In this document: positions 9,448 to 17,691 of the stretch, piece after piece
Position numbering within the stretch: the first letter of the stretch is position 1
Layout: every line of letters starts with the position of its first letter
NCBI RefSeq assembly: GCF_003932505.1
Contig: NZ_QZMU01000001.1
Coordinates: 992,001 to 1,056,000 of the forward strand
DNA: 64,000 bases
Direction: 5' to 3'
From: Thiohalobacter thiocyanaticus
Lineage (GTDB): Bacteria > Pseudomonadota > Gammaproteobacteria > Thiohalobacterales > Thiohalobacteraceae
Translations under genes and position numbers: made by a program
The notes under the pieces: model-generated
Told to the model about the DNA's origin: nothing
The model's database searches: none
What the model saw: only the letters and a program-made list of their open reading frames with translations

Positions 9448-10184
9448 TCCGTCACCACCTCGCGGACCTCGTCGATGATCTCGTGCGTGGTCATCACGCG
9501 CGCATAGCGATCCTTCATGGTGGTGATGGTGGCCTGCTGCAGCTCCGGTGTGACCGTGGCGCAGGCATCGTCGACCAGGGTGACATAGAAGCCCAGGTCG
9601 CAGGCATCGCGGATGGCGGTGGAGACGCATTCGTTGCTGTAGACACCGACCACCACCAGGCCGGTGATGCCCAGGTTGCGCAGGATGTACTCGATGTTGG
9701 TGGAATTGAACACGCCGCTGGCGGTCTTGTTGATGACGATCTCGTCGCCGCGCGGCGCAACCGATTCGATGAACTCGGCCTCCTTGGAACCGGGCGCGGC
9801 ATGCAGGCCCAGGCGCTTGTGGCCGGGGCCGCGGTCGCGCCCGTTCTGGGTCAGCGACTGGATGCGGGTGTGGATCACCTCCAGCCGGTTGTCGCGGAAG
9901 GCATCCTGCAGCCGGCGCACATTGGGCAGCACCACGTGCTCGAGCCGGTCGAAGTAGTACTCCTGGGCCTCGATCGGCACACCGGAGCGCTCGGCGTCGG
10001 CGAACACGCCGTGACCGCGGGCGGCATCCAGGTACTGCAGGTCGATGCACAACAGAGCGGTGTTGTGCCGCTCCAGGGATTTCTGCAGCGCCGGGACGTC
10101 GGTGATGGACTCGCGGTAGGTCTCCAGCAGCGGGTCGACGGCGGCGAATTGCTCGAGTTGTTCTTCCAGTTTCTTGTCTTCCAT
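9444..10184 (-). CDS. Isochorismatase-like cysteine hydrolase (carbamoyl/amide hydrolase type)
   Basis: This 246-residue protein has the cysteine hydrolase triad in order: Asp48 in CIDLQ, Lys153 in INKTASGVF and Cys186 in SNECVSTAIRDA. Relatives include N-carbamoylsarcosine amidase, ureidoacrylate amidohydrolase RutB and nicotinamidase, which all cleave C-N bonds of amides or carbamoyl groups. An N-terminal extension of about 40 residues precedes the core. The gene is coupled to the symporter by an ATGA overlap. I infer that it releases ammonia or carbamate from the solute that the neighbouring genes make or import; the exact substrate is not visible. Confidence 0.85.
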   Translation of the reverse strand: MEDKKLEEQLEQFAAVDPLLETYRESITDVPALQKSLERHNTALLCIDLQYLDAARGHGVFADAERSGVPIEAQEYYFDRLEHVVLPNVRRLQDAFRDNRLEVIHTRIQSLTQNGRDRGPGHKRLGLHAAPGSKEAEFIESVAPRGDEIVINKTASGVFNSTNIEYILRNLGITGLVVVGVYSNECVSTAIRDACDLGFYVTLVDDACATVTPELQQATITTMKDRYARVMTTHEIIDEVREVVTE

Positions 10185-10222
10185 AGCGATTGCGCTTCTT
10201 CGGCGGTTATTCGGCGGCCGGA

Positions 10223-10396
10223 TGCAGGTTGGGTCAGGTGTGTAGCACCGTAACCCAACATGCCGCAGACTGTCGGGTTACGCTACGCTAACCCGACCTA
10301 CGTGCTCCACCGTCATTGCGAGCGCAGCGTGGCAATCTCGTACTAAAACATCAGCCGATTGGAGATTGCCGCGGCGCTGCGCGCCTCGCAATGACG
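10223..10396. repeat. Adjacent family C and family B palindromic repeats
   Basis: Bases 10223-10302 hold a family C unit: an imperfect GGTTGGGTCAGG...GTAACCCAAC arm, then GTCGGGTTACGCTACGCTAACCCGAC. Bases 10311-10396 hold a family B unit that begins CGTCATTGCGAGCGCAGCG and ends GCGCCTCGCAATGACG. They fill the gap between the hydrolase genes and may weaken read-through from the M20 hydrolase gene. Confidence 0.75.
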
Positions 10397-10426
10397 ATTT
10401 AATCGGAGTTTCCCTGATAATCCTCA

Positions 10427-11668
10427 TTATTCGGCAGCCAGGCGGTGCAGCACCTGCAGCGCCAGGTTGGCGCCGCGCTGGATGTCCTCCCAGTCGGTCC
10501 ATTCGGCCGGGGAATGGCTGCGCCCCTCCTTGCTGGGGACGAAGATCATCCCGGCCCGGGTCAGCCGGGCCAGCATCTGGGTATCGTGCGCCGCGCCGCT
10601 GGGCATGCGCAAGGCCTCCATCCCGAGCTGTTCAGCGGTCTCGGCGATGGTCTCGATCAGCCCCTTGTCGCAGTGCACCGGCTCCAGCTCGCTCAATACC
10701 TCGAACTCGAACATCAGGTCGCGCCGGCGGGCAATGGTGGACAGGGTGCGGCGGCAGGCGTCGTTGAGCTGGGACAGCACCCGCGGGTCGGTATCGCGCA
10801 CCTCCAGCGAGAACTCCACCGTGCCCGGCACCACGTTGGCCGCGCCGGGGAACAGCTGCGCCCGACCGACAGTGGCGACACTGGCCGGGCTGCCGTGCTC
10901 CTCCAGGATGCGGGTGATCTCCATGGCGAACTCGGCCAGGCCCTGGAAGGCGTCGCGGCGCATGGTCATGGGCGTGGTGCCGGCGTGGTTGGCCGCACCG
11001 ATCAGACGCACGTCCCACTTGAACAGTCCGGCGATGCCGTCGACCACGCCGATGCCCACGCCGTGGCGGTCCAGCACCGGACCCTGCTCGATGTGCAGCT
11101 CCAGGAAGGCATGGATGGTCTCGGGCCGGCGCGCGGCGCGCAGGGCGTCCATGGCGTTCAGGCCGCGCGCCTGCATGGCCTCGGCGATGCCGATGCCGTC
11201 CAGGTCACGGGCCTGGTGGATCTTTTCCGGGGTGAGAAAACCGCACAGGGCCTGGGAGCCGAACATGCCGCCGAAACGACCCTCCTCGTCGGTGAAGGAG
11301 ACGGCCTCCAGCGGGAAACGCAGCGGGATGTCATGGTCCTTGAAGCAGCGCACGCACTCCAGCGCCACCAGCACGCCCAGGGCGCCGTCCAGATGCCCGG
11401 CGCCGGGCACGGTATCGGCATGCGAGCCCATCATCACGCTGGGGCGCTCGCCGTCCCAGCCCAGCCGGGCGTGGACGTTGGCCGCGCCGTCGACGTAGAG
11501 CTCCAGCCCGGCGTCCTCGATGCGCCCGGCCAGCCATTCGCGGCCGGCCATGTCACCGTCGCTGAAGGCCATGCGGTACAGGCCCATGTCCTCGCGCCGG
11601 CCGATCTGGGACAGGGCCTCGATGTCGGCCTGCAGGCGGGGGAAGTCGATTTCAAACGGTGTGGCCAT
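10427..11668 (-). CDS. Zn-dependent M20-family N-carbamoyl-L-amino-acid / allantoate amidohydrolase
   Basis: This 413-residue metalloenzyme belongs to the hydantoinase/carbamoylase branch of M20. Metal ligands and catalytic residues are visible: His83 (GSHADTVP), Asp94 (GHLDGALG), Glu128-Glu129 (FTDEEGRFGG), His192 (LHIEQGPVLD) and the late GAAHDTQ and HSPAEW motifs. Members remove the carbamoyl group from N-carbamoyl amino acids, allantoate or ureidoglycine, giving CO2 and ammonia. It is the first enzyme gene of the minus-strand set on nitrogen-carbamoyl chemistry, about 240 bases before the cysteine hydrolase gene. Recycling of a carbamoylated amino acid is the most economical role here. 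Confidence 0.9.
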   Translation of the reverse strand: MATPFEIDFPRLQADIEALSQIGRREDMGLYRMAFSDGDMAGREWLAGRIEDAGLELYVDGAANVHARLGWDGERPSVMMGSHADTVPGAGHLDGALGVLVALECVRCFKDHDIPLRFPLEAVSFTDEEGRFGGMFGSQALCGFLTPEKIHQARDLDGIGIAEAMQARGLNAMDALRAARRPETIHAFLELHIEQGPVLDRHGVGIGVVDGIAGLFKWDVRLIGAANHAGTTPMTMRRDAFQGLAEFAMEITRILEEHGSPASVATVGRAQLFPGAANVVPGTVEFSLEVRDTDPRVLSQLNDACRRTLSTIARRRDLMFEFEVLSELEPVHCDKGLIETIAETAEQLGMEALRMPSGAAHDTQMLARLTRAGMIFVPSKEGRSHSPAEWTDWEDIQRGANLALQVLHRLAAE

Positions 11669-11688
11669 AAATAAAGTCCTAAGTCTGC

Positions 11689-12060
11689 TCAGTCGGCGCG
11701 GGCGCCACGCATGATCAGGATAACGGTGGCCAGGAACACGATCAGCCCGACGGCGAAAAAGCCGAGCGCCCGGGACAGCGGATGATGGCGGACTTCGACC
11801 GTCACCGGCTCGCTCCAGGGTGAAGGGGCGGGCTCGACCACCCGTACCCGGTAGACATAGCCGCCATCGGGCAGGCCGCTCAACTGGGTGGCCGTGTCCG
11901 GGCCACGGTACTCGGTGCGGGCATCGGCAAAGCCCTGCGGACCGCCCTGCTGCAATTCATAGACGGCCCCCTCCCCGTTCTGCCAATGAGCAGCGGCAGT
12001 GGCGCCCTTTTTGGTTGGTCTGGGGCCACCGGGGACTCCGGCACGCCCTCGAAGAGGCAA
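11689..12060 (-). CDS. Fibronectin type III-like protein with C-terminal membrane anchor, 5' end uncertain
   Basis: The 123 residues read as one beta-sandwich domain (YELQQ, then LPDGGYVYRVRVVEPAPSPWSEPVTVEV) and a C-terminal hydrophobic helix (FFAVGLIVFLATVILIM) with a short basic tail. That suits a periplasmic fibronectin-type domain anchored in the membrane. The only start in this frame is a TTG at 12060 inside the domain. A leader-like stretch (GLLLTWLTAPLRLAS) lies just upstream in another frame, so a frameshift probably separates the signal peptide from the domain. The gene ends 20 bases before the M20 hydrolase gene; whether the two are functionally linked is unknown. Confidence 0.5.
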   Translation of the reverse strand: MPLRGRAGVPGGPRPTKKGATAAAHWQNGEGAVYELQQGGPQGFADARTEYRGPDTATQLSGLPDGGYVYRVRVVEPAPSPWSEPVTVEVRHHPLSRALGFFAVGLIVFLATVILIMRGARAD

Positions 12061-12944
12061 GGCGCAGGGGGGCGGTCAGCCATGTCAGCAGCAGCCCTGT
12101 CCGCGGGTCAGGGCCGAACGGCAGGGGGCCCGGAAAACGGATGTGATTTCCGCTTGGATAAGGGCCATGTGATTCTCAGGCTCCGCGGCTGGTTGGGTGG
12201 TATCCGGGGGGGACACTGGCTGCGGATATTATTGCACAAAAAGTTTTACTTTTCTTCGCAAAAAAACACATCAATGAGTGTTTCACCGATAAAATCGTAG
12301 GATGGGATTGCAGCGCAGCGCAACCGTCACACCCGTTTGCGACGGCGGGTTAGGCACACGCCTCCCACCCATCCTGACGATTGGAACTTTAAGTAATCGA
12401 GGAAGCGGCCTCAGTCGCCGTTGCGGCACCCGGATGATGATTTCGACCCCGTCGGTCACCGTGCCCTGGGGTGGCCACCGCGCCGACGCGCTCATGGGCG
12501 CATTCCGGGTGGTTTTCGATTGTCGGTTCCCAGGGTGCCGGTATCGACATTCTAGAAGTTTTGATAATGGGGCCGGGTGTTGGATCGTAGACAAAGGACC
12601 CGGCTGGGGTCGACCGATGGACCCTTCACGCCCAACCGGCCCTTGCCGCAACCCCGGCCGCGGGTGTTGTTAGACCGGGCCTTGGACACGCGGGAGGGTC
12701 CTGGTTGAACCATCCGCAGCCACCGTTCGTCGGCCGACCAGGTTTGCTGGTCGGGGCGGGCGCTAACAGGGGACGCGGGATCTGCCACCCGCTGCTGGTT
12801 GGGGCTGGATGTCTGCTGTTGTCCCAGCCGGGCTCATTGACCTGCTTCGCAATCCAGCGGTTTATGGGCGGTTGTTTCCATAGTGGCGGATTATAACGCC
12901 AATTTTTAGAACAAGTCCAGATCCGTGCCCGATTCCGGGCGCCT
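12061..12944. other. 884 bases without a convincing gene
   Basis: No frame stays open with normal codon use and no recognisable domain is present. The minus strand from about 12879 begins like a gene (ATG after a TATAAT-like box near 12890, METTAHKPLDCEAG) but soon breaks. Short coding-like pieces then appear in several frames on that strand. Bases 12298-12364 resemble a further intergenic repeat (GTAGGATGGGATTGCAGCGC). The stretch may hold a heavily frameshifted gene in poorly resolved sequence, or decayed DNA. Confidence 0.4.
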
Positions 12945-14061
12945 TTACCCTATCCTTTCAGGGGCATAGTCGGCGGGCGGCAGAATCGGCTCGCGCCCCA
13001 GCAGCAGGTCGGCCAGCAGCCGGGCCGAGGCCGGGCCCATGACCACGCCGTTGCGGAAGTGGCCGGTATTGATATACAGGTTGCGCAGCGCCGGGTGACG
13101 GCCGATGGCCGGGATGCCGTGGGGCGAGCCGGGGCGCAGCCCGGCCCAGTGGTGCTCGACCGGCGCCCGGGCCAGGGCCGGCACCAGCTCACCGGCAAAG
13201 CGCAGCAGCTCGGCCTCGGCCTCGGGGGTCGTAGTCTTGTCGAATCCCGTATATTCCAGGGTGCTGCCGGCCAGGATGCGGCCATCGCGGCGGGGGATCA
13301 GGTAGTGGCCGGCGGCGAGCACCATGTGTTGCAGACTGCCCGGCTCGGCCTGGAACAGCAGCATCTGGCCGCGCACCGGTTCGATCGGCAGGCTCCAGCC
13401 GGTGGCGGCCAGCAGCCGGCCGGTCCAGGCGCCGCCGGCCACCACCAGGTTCCGGACCGGGATCTCGCGCCGCCGCCGTGACCACCGCCGAAACCTGTTC
13501 GCCGGTCTCGTCATACACCCAGCCGGTGACTTCGCAGTGTTCGCGCACCGGTACCTCAAGCGCGGCCAGCGCCCCGCGCAGCGCCTTGACCAGGCGCGGG
13601 TTGCGCACCTGGGCGACGAAGGGCAGCCACAGGCCCGGTCCCGCAGCGGCGGCCAGCGCCGGTTCCAGCGCGTGTACCCCGGCGGCGTCCAGCGGCCGGA
13701 CCTCGCGGCCGAACCGCGCCGCCCACTCCTGTGCTGCCGGCTGCTGGTCCGGATCCAGGATCAGCATGCCGCTGGGCTCGAGTTCGGGATCGATGCCGCT
13801 CAGTGCCTGGATGTCCCGGATCCAGTCCGGGTAGTGGTCCTGGCTCCAGCAGGCCAGGGCGTTGACCGGGTCGGGATAGCGCCAGGGGTACAGCGGTGAG
13901 AGGATGCCGCCGCCGGCCCAGGATGACTCCCGGCCCACATCGCCGCGCTCCAGCAGGCTGACCTCGCAGCCAGCCCGGCGCAGCACATAGGCCGTGAGCA
14001 TGCCGATGAGACCGCCGCCGATAATGGTAACGGGTTCGATTGTCTGCGTCTGTGTATTCAT
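12945..14061 (-). pseudogene. thiO: Glycine oxidase ThiO-like FAD amine oxidase, with one frameshift
   Basis: The two halves together give about 370 residues of an FAD-dependent DAO-family oxidase. The Rossmann motif IIGGGLIGMLTAYVLRRAG is near residue 10 and SSWAGGGILSPLYPW near 45. After the frameshift come VVAGGAWTGRLL and the C-terminal GLRPGSPHGIPAIG and NTGHFRNGVVMGP, typical of ThiO. ThiO oxidises glycine to iminoglycine for the thiazole of thiamine. The frame changes by one base near 13470-13480, in a GC-only repeat (GGCGGCGGCGCGAG). The ATG overlaps the stop of the upstream prepilin gene (ATGA). A thiO-like gene next to minor pilin genes is also the arrangement in Pseudomonas. The frameshift may be a sequence error, since both halves are well conserved. 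Confidence 0.75.
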
Positions 14062-14480
14062 CAACCTCGCCAACAGCGGGCATCGGCAAACCCCGAACCC
14101 AGCACCGGCCCATCCTGATCCAGCGCGAAGGGCCCGCAGGGATCACCCGCCTGGGGACCCTGCCGGCGCGGCCGGGCGATCACCAGGTAGCCGGCCGGCC
14201 CATGCCCGCGCAGCTCCAGCCGGTAATGGCCGTCCAGTGAGCGGGCCGGCGTCCAGCCCAGCTCGGTCAGGCTGGCGTAATCGGTATCCTGCGCCCGCCA
14301 CTGTTCCTGCTGCAGCTGGATGCGCAACAGGGTGGTGATCGCGTCCTGCCGGCGCACCCGCTGGAAGTGCTCGGCAAAGCCCGGCCAGGCCAGGGTGGCC
14401 AGCAGCGCCACGATCACCAGCACGACCATCAGTTCCAGCAGGGTCAGGCCCGAATGGGGCTTGCCTAAGCCGGGTTTCAC
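14061..14480 (-). CDS. Type IV prepilin-like protein (PilE/GspG type)
   Basis: This prepilin has the class III leader and helix: HSG followed by LTLLELMVVLVIVALLATLAWPG, with Glu5 after the cleavage site. The reading frame extends upstream to 14684, but bases 14486-14563 are a family A intergenic repeat translated in frame. I therefore place the start at the GTG at 14480, which gives an 11-residue basic leader (MKPGLGKPHSG), typical for prepilin peptidase; a TTG at 14483 is possible. The mature protein is about 128 residues, with a late Cys pair (GDPCGP and ADARCWRG). Its stop overlaps the thiO start. It is transcribed away from the FimT-PilW-PilX-PilV set. Confidence 0.75.
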   Translation of the reverse strand: MKPGLGKPHSGLTLLELMVVLVIVALLATLAWPGFAEHFQRVRRQDAITTLLRIQLQQEQWRAQDTDYASLTELGWTPARSLDGHYRLELRGHGPAGYLVIARPRRQGPQAGDPCGPFALDQDGPVLGSGFADARCWRG

Positions 14481-14485
14481 CAACC

Positions 14486-14563
14486 CGTCATCCCCGCGCA
14501 GGCGGGGACCCAGTGCCTTTGGCATCGGCGGCATGCTGGATTCCCGCCTGCGCGGGAATGACG
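14486..14563. repeat. Family A palindromic repeat at the 5' end of a prepilin gene
   Basis: Two palindromic arms, CGTCATCCCCGCGCAGGCGGGG and TTCCCGCCTGCGCGGGAATGACG, lie just upstream of the prepilin start. The element is open in the pilin frame and supplies a G-rich sequence 10 bases before the proposed GTG start. Confidence 0.8.
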
Positions 14564-14664
14564 TCTTCGGGGTCAGCCTAATCCAGGGCAGTCCCCACCT
14601 GCGTATCGCGTTCATATCGCCTCCTTGCGTAATCCCTCGCTGACAGAATCCGTTGTCAACGGCT

Positions 14665-14695
14665 GGCAGGCACGCGCCTGCCATCCCCCTATACT
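14665..14695 (+). promoter_or_regulatory. Hairpin and -10-like box before the first minor-pilin set
   Basis: A perfect inverted repeat GGCAGGC/GCCTGCC (14665-14682) is followed by TATACT (14690-14695), a plausible -10 element 28 bases before the FimT-like start. No good -35 is visible, so an activator site in the hairpin is possible. Confidence 0.35.
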
Positions 14696-14723
14696 AACAC
14701 CCGCACACCTTGGAGACAGGATC

Positions 14724-15281
14724 ATGGATGATCGTCAACAGCAGGGTATCACCCTGGTCGAGGTGCTGCTCGCCCTCGGCCTGCTGGTGCTGCTCATCAC
14801 CCAGGCGGTGCCGGCCTTCGGCCAGTGGCTGGAGCGCCAGCGCCTGCACAGCATGGCCCGCACCCTGGCCGCCGAACTGCAGCAGGCCCGTCAGGAGGCC
14901 ATCGTCCAGGGCGACAGCCGGCCGGTATACCTGCACTTCCGTCCCGGCCCCGGCTGGTGCTACGGGATTTCTCGCCGGCCCGACTGCGACTGCCGCCAGC
15001 GCGATGCCGCCCACCCCGAGGCCTGCCTGTTCACCACCCGCAACGTGCAGCGGCTCACGCGCCGCGATGCCGGCCCCTGGCCGGGCATAACATTGATTCG
15101 CGCCGCCTTCAGTCAGGGCGCCTCGGCGCGGTTCGACCCCCTGCGCGGGCTGGCCAGCGCCGGGCGGCTGGAACTGGAGAACCGGTACGGGGACCAACTG
15201 CAGATCCGGGTCAGTCCGCTCGGGCGCATCCGCCTCTGCCGACCTGGCGCCCGGGGCGCATGGGGTGTCGAGCCATGCTGA
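14724..15281 (+). CDS. FimT/GspH-type minor pseudopilin, set 1
   Basis: This 185-residue prepilin has an eight-residue leader before G-ITLVEVLLALGLLVLLITQ (cleavage after Gly8, Glu5 present). It then shows the GspH/FimT pattern with LAAELQQARQEAIVQG and a beta-rich C-terminus. Such minor pilins prime assembly of type IV pili at the inner membrane. GGAG lies eight bases before the ATG. The stop overlaps the start of the PilW-like gene. It heads the first of two consecutive sets of four minor-pilin genes. Confidence 0.85.
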   Translation: MDDRQQQGITLVEVLLALGLLVLLITQAVPAFGQWLERQRLHSMARTLAAELQQARQEAIVQGDSRPVYLHFRPGPGWCYGISRRPDCDCRQRDAAHPEACLFTTRNVQRLTRRDAGPWPGITLIRAAFSQGASARFDPLRGLASAGRLELENRYGDQLQIRVSPLGRIRLCRPGARGAWGVEPC

Positions 15282-15982
15282 ACCAGCGCGGCTTCACCCT
15301 GACCGAACTGCTGATCGGCAGCACCCTGGGGCTGCTCGTGCTGGCCGGCGCCCTGCGGCTGTATCAGGGCAACGCCCTGGCCACGGCCGCCAGCCTGCGG
15401 CTCACCCGGCTCAATTACGAGGCGCGGGAACTGCTCGGCCACATGGCCGCGGAAGCCCGGCGCAGCGGCTACTGGGCCGCCACACCCGGGGTGGATGCGC
15501 CCGCCGACAACCCCTTCATGCAGGCGGCACGTGATCTGCACATCGGTCACCACCCCAGTGAAGCGCCGGCCACCTGCCTGCTCTACAGCTATGATCTCAA
15601 TGCCGACCGCGAGGTCGGGATCGGCTCGCTCACCGCCGCCGGGCCGCACACCAACCGGGCGAACATGGAACTGTTCGGCTTCCGCCTCAGCCGCGGCCGG
15701 TTGCAGCAGCGCCAGGGCGGCCGACGGCACGGCTGCGACGGCGGGCGCTGGCAGAGCCTGACCGGCGCCGACACCCGGGTCACCCGACTGCGGTTCCGGC
15801 TGATCAGCGACTGCCTGAACCTGCAGCGACCGGGGCAGGCCTGCCGGCGCGGCGAACCGGCGCAGCTGGTGCGCAGCCTGGAACTGCGGCTGGCGGCCGA
15901 GGCCCGCAGCGATCCGGACGTGAAGGTGACACTGGATACGCGCGTGCGACTGCCCAACGACCGCCTGGTCCGGCATTGGTGA
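15275..15982 (+). CDS. PilW-type minor pilin, set 1
   Basis: This 235-residue protein begins MLNQRG-FTLTELLIGSTLGLLVLAG, a short prepilin leader and conserved helix with Glu5. The body has the PilW pattern (LNYEARELLGHMAAEARRSGYW), a feature shared with the set-2 PilW. It is rich in arginine and cysteine compared with its paralogue. The ATG at 15275 lies inside the last codons of the FimT-like gene, so translation is coupled. Confidence 0.83.
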   Translation: MLNQRGFTLTELLIGSTLGLLVLAGALRLYQGNALATAASLRLTRLNYEARELLGHMAAEARRSGYWAATPGVDAPADNPFMQAARDLHIGHHPSEAPATCLLYSYDLNADREVGIGSLTAAGPHTNRANMELFGFRLSRGRLQQRQGGRRHGCDGGRWQSLTGADTRVTRLRFRLISDCLNLQRPGQACRRGEPAQLVRSLELRLAAEARSDPDVKVTLDTRVRLPNDRLVRHW

Positions 15983-15986
15983 GCCC

Positions 15987-17057
15987 GTGCGGACACTGAA
16001 ACAACAAACCGGCCTGGCCACCCTGACCACCGTGCTCATGCTGATTATCGGTGTCTCCGCCCTGAGCCTGACCATCGCCCGCGCCACCCACACCGAACAG
16101 CGCCTGGCCAACAAGCAGGCCGCCTTCACCCGGGTGCAGTTCGCGGCCGAGGCCGGCCTGGAATTCGCCATCACCGAACTGCGGCAGCATCGGCTCAGCT
16201 GGCTGGCGGTCGCGCCGGACCGGGAAGTCGCCGTGCCGGTCGGCATGCCGCCGCCCGTGCGCAGCGCCGGCGGCGACCGCTTCGGGCTCAACATCCGCTA
16301 TGAACGCCATCCCCGGCGACCGAAATACCTGCGCATCCATGTCGACACTCAGGCCACCCTGGCCCCGGATATCCGGGGCGTGCTGCAACAGGCCGTGCGT
16401 CCCTATAGCATTCTGACTGAAACCGCCGAGCAGGCACCGCCACTGATCCTCGCCGGCTGTCTGCACCAGAGCCAGGGCCGGGCCGATATCTATCCGCGCA
16501 ACGCCGACCGGCACAATGCTGGTACCGCCGTCTGGACCACGAACAACCCTGCGTGTATCCGGCACAGCGGCCTGGACCTGCACCGCGGCACCCTGACCGC
16601 CCTCGCCACGAGCTCATCGGATCTGTGGCCGGCACTGATCGCCGTCAGCCGCGCCCGTTTCCGCCAGCTGGCCGATGATCACCGCCGGCAACTGCCCGTC
16701 TCGCAACGCCGCTACTGGCGGGCCGAACCCGGCGACCTGCGCCACGGGCGCTGGCATCGCAGCCTGGGCAGGCCGGATACCCCCGTGGTGCTGGTCTTTC
16801 CCGCCGGCCTCGGCTGCCCTGAATTCCAGACCGGTGTGCGCATCCATGGCTTCGTCTTCATCGACGCCGACTGCGGCCTGCCTCCGGCCTGGAACAGCCT
16901 GCGCATCTACGGCAGCCTGGCGGTCAACGGCGATCTGAACCGCCTGTCCGGCTTCACCCGGCTGGCCCATATCGAACAGGCCAGCGGCCGGCCGCCCGAG
17001 CTGCGGCTGCCGGTCCACGAGGTCGCCCGCATTCCGGGCAGCTGGCGGGATTTCTGA
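15987..17057 (+). CDS. PilX-type pilus assembly protein, set 1
   Basis: The 356-residue product has a PilX N-terminal region: a basic start, then TGLATLTTVLMLIIGVSALSL without a classical Glu5 motif, followed by ATHTEQRLANKQAAFTRVQFAAEAGLEFA. That is the conserved PilX N-helix pattern. It is unusually long for PilX (set 2 has 187 residues), with an extra C-terminal half containing VLVFPAGLGCPEF and GFVFIDADCG, which resemble a beta-helix-like tail. It starts at a GTG four bases after the PilW stop. A minor pilus component is likely; the role of the extension is unknown. Confidence 0.75.
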   Translation: MRTLKQQTGLATLTTVLMLIIGVSALSLTIARATHTEQRLANKQAAFTRVQFAAEAGLEFAITELRQHRLSWLAVAPDREVAVPVGMPPPVRSAGGDRFGLNIRYERHPRRPKYLRIHVDTQATLAPDIRGVLQQAVRPYSILTETAEQAPPLILAGCLHQSQGRADIYPRNADRHNAGTAVWTTNNPACIRHSGLDLHRGTLTALATSSSDLWPALIAVSRARFRQLADDHRRQLPVSQRRYWRAEPGDLRHGRWHRSLGRPDTPVVLVFPAGLGCPEFQTGVRIHGFVFIDADCGLPPAWNSLRIYGSLAVNGDLNRLSGFTRLAHIEQASGRPPELRLPVHEVARIPGSWRDF

Positions 17058-17059
17058 CC

Positions 17060-17476
17060 ATGCGGTTCCGAAAAAACCAGGCCGGCATCAGCCTGATGGA
17101 GGCCCTGATCACCCTGGTCATCCTGGGTATCGGACTGGCCGGGGCGGCCAGATTCCAGGCCTTCGCCCTGTCCGGCAACCGCGAGGTCAAGAACCGGGCC
17201 GAGGCCGTCAGTCTGCTGCGCGAGCAGGCCGCCCGGCTGCGCCACTTCCCCACCCTGCAGGCCTATCACTCGCTCCCCGCCCGGGGAAGCCGGCAGCATA
17301 CCGGCACCCTGACCACCTATTATATGGACTGGCGCCTGGCCCCCGCGCCCAGCGGCGACTGGAAACGCCTCACCATCGACATCCACTGGCCCAACCCCAC
17401 CGGCCCCGGACACGAGGCGATCCAGACCCTGATCGCCGGCCATGAACCCGCCCGCAGCGGCTGGCGGTTGCAGTAA
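17060..17476 (+). CDS. PilV-type minor pilin, set 1
   Basis: This 138-residue protein begins MRFRKNQAG-ISLMEALITLVILGIGLAG, a prepilin leader with Glu5, and continues ARFQAFALSGNREVKNRAEAVSLLREQAARLR, the PilV/GspI pattern. It follows the PilX-like gene after two bases and ends set 1. A palindrome at 17493-17520 lies 17 bases after its stop and probably stops transcription. Confidence 0.82.
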   Translation: MRFRKNQAGISLMEALITLVILGIGLAGAARFQAFALSGNREVKNRAEAVSLLREQAARLRHFPTLQAYHSLPARGSRQHTGTLTTYYMDWRLAPAPSGDWKRLTIDIHWPNPTGPGHEAIQTLIAGHEPARSGWRLQ

Positions 17477-17492
17477 ACCCCTCCGATTTGTT

Positions 17493-17520
17493 CGTCATGC
17501 CCGCCTGCGCGGGCATGACG
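17493..17520. repeat. Single family A palindrome, possible terminator
   Basis: A 28-base near-perfect palindrome (CGTCATGCCCGCC / GGCGGGCATGACG type), 17 bases after the first PilV stop. It has no strong T-run, so its effect as a terminator is uncertain. Confidence 0.7.
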
Positions 17521-17691
17521 GGAAAGGTAATCATCAAGATTTCCTTCAACTTCAGCCTTCTCCCTGCCGATAAATTCAGTCAGCCGGAGCACCCGGATCC
17601 CCATGGGGAAACCGACCGCTCATCGGCCATTGGCGGCCACTCGTCGACAAAATACTGACACCTATGCACCGGACAGGTAAGACTGGACCCC

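Noticed and set aside
9444..11668. Rut-type uracil breakdown
   Set aside because: No RutA-like monooxygenase, RutC/D/E/F or dihydropyrimidinase is present; only one hydrolase resembles RutB. It remains a weaker alternative.
12298..12900. Structured RNA such as RNase P RNA or tmRNA in the gap before thiO
   Set aside because: None of the conserved core motifs of those RNAs, nor a tRNA-like end, could be found on either strand.
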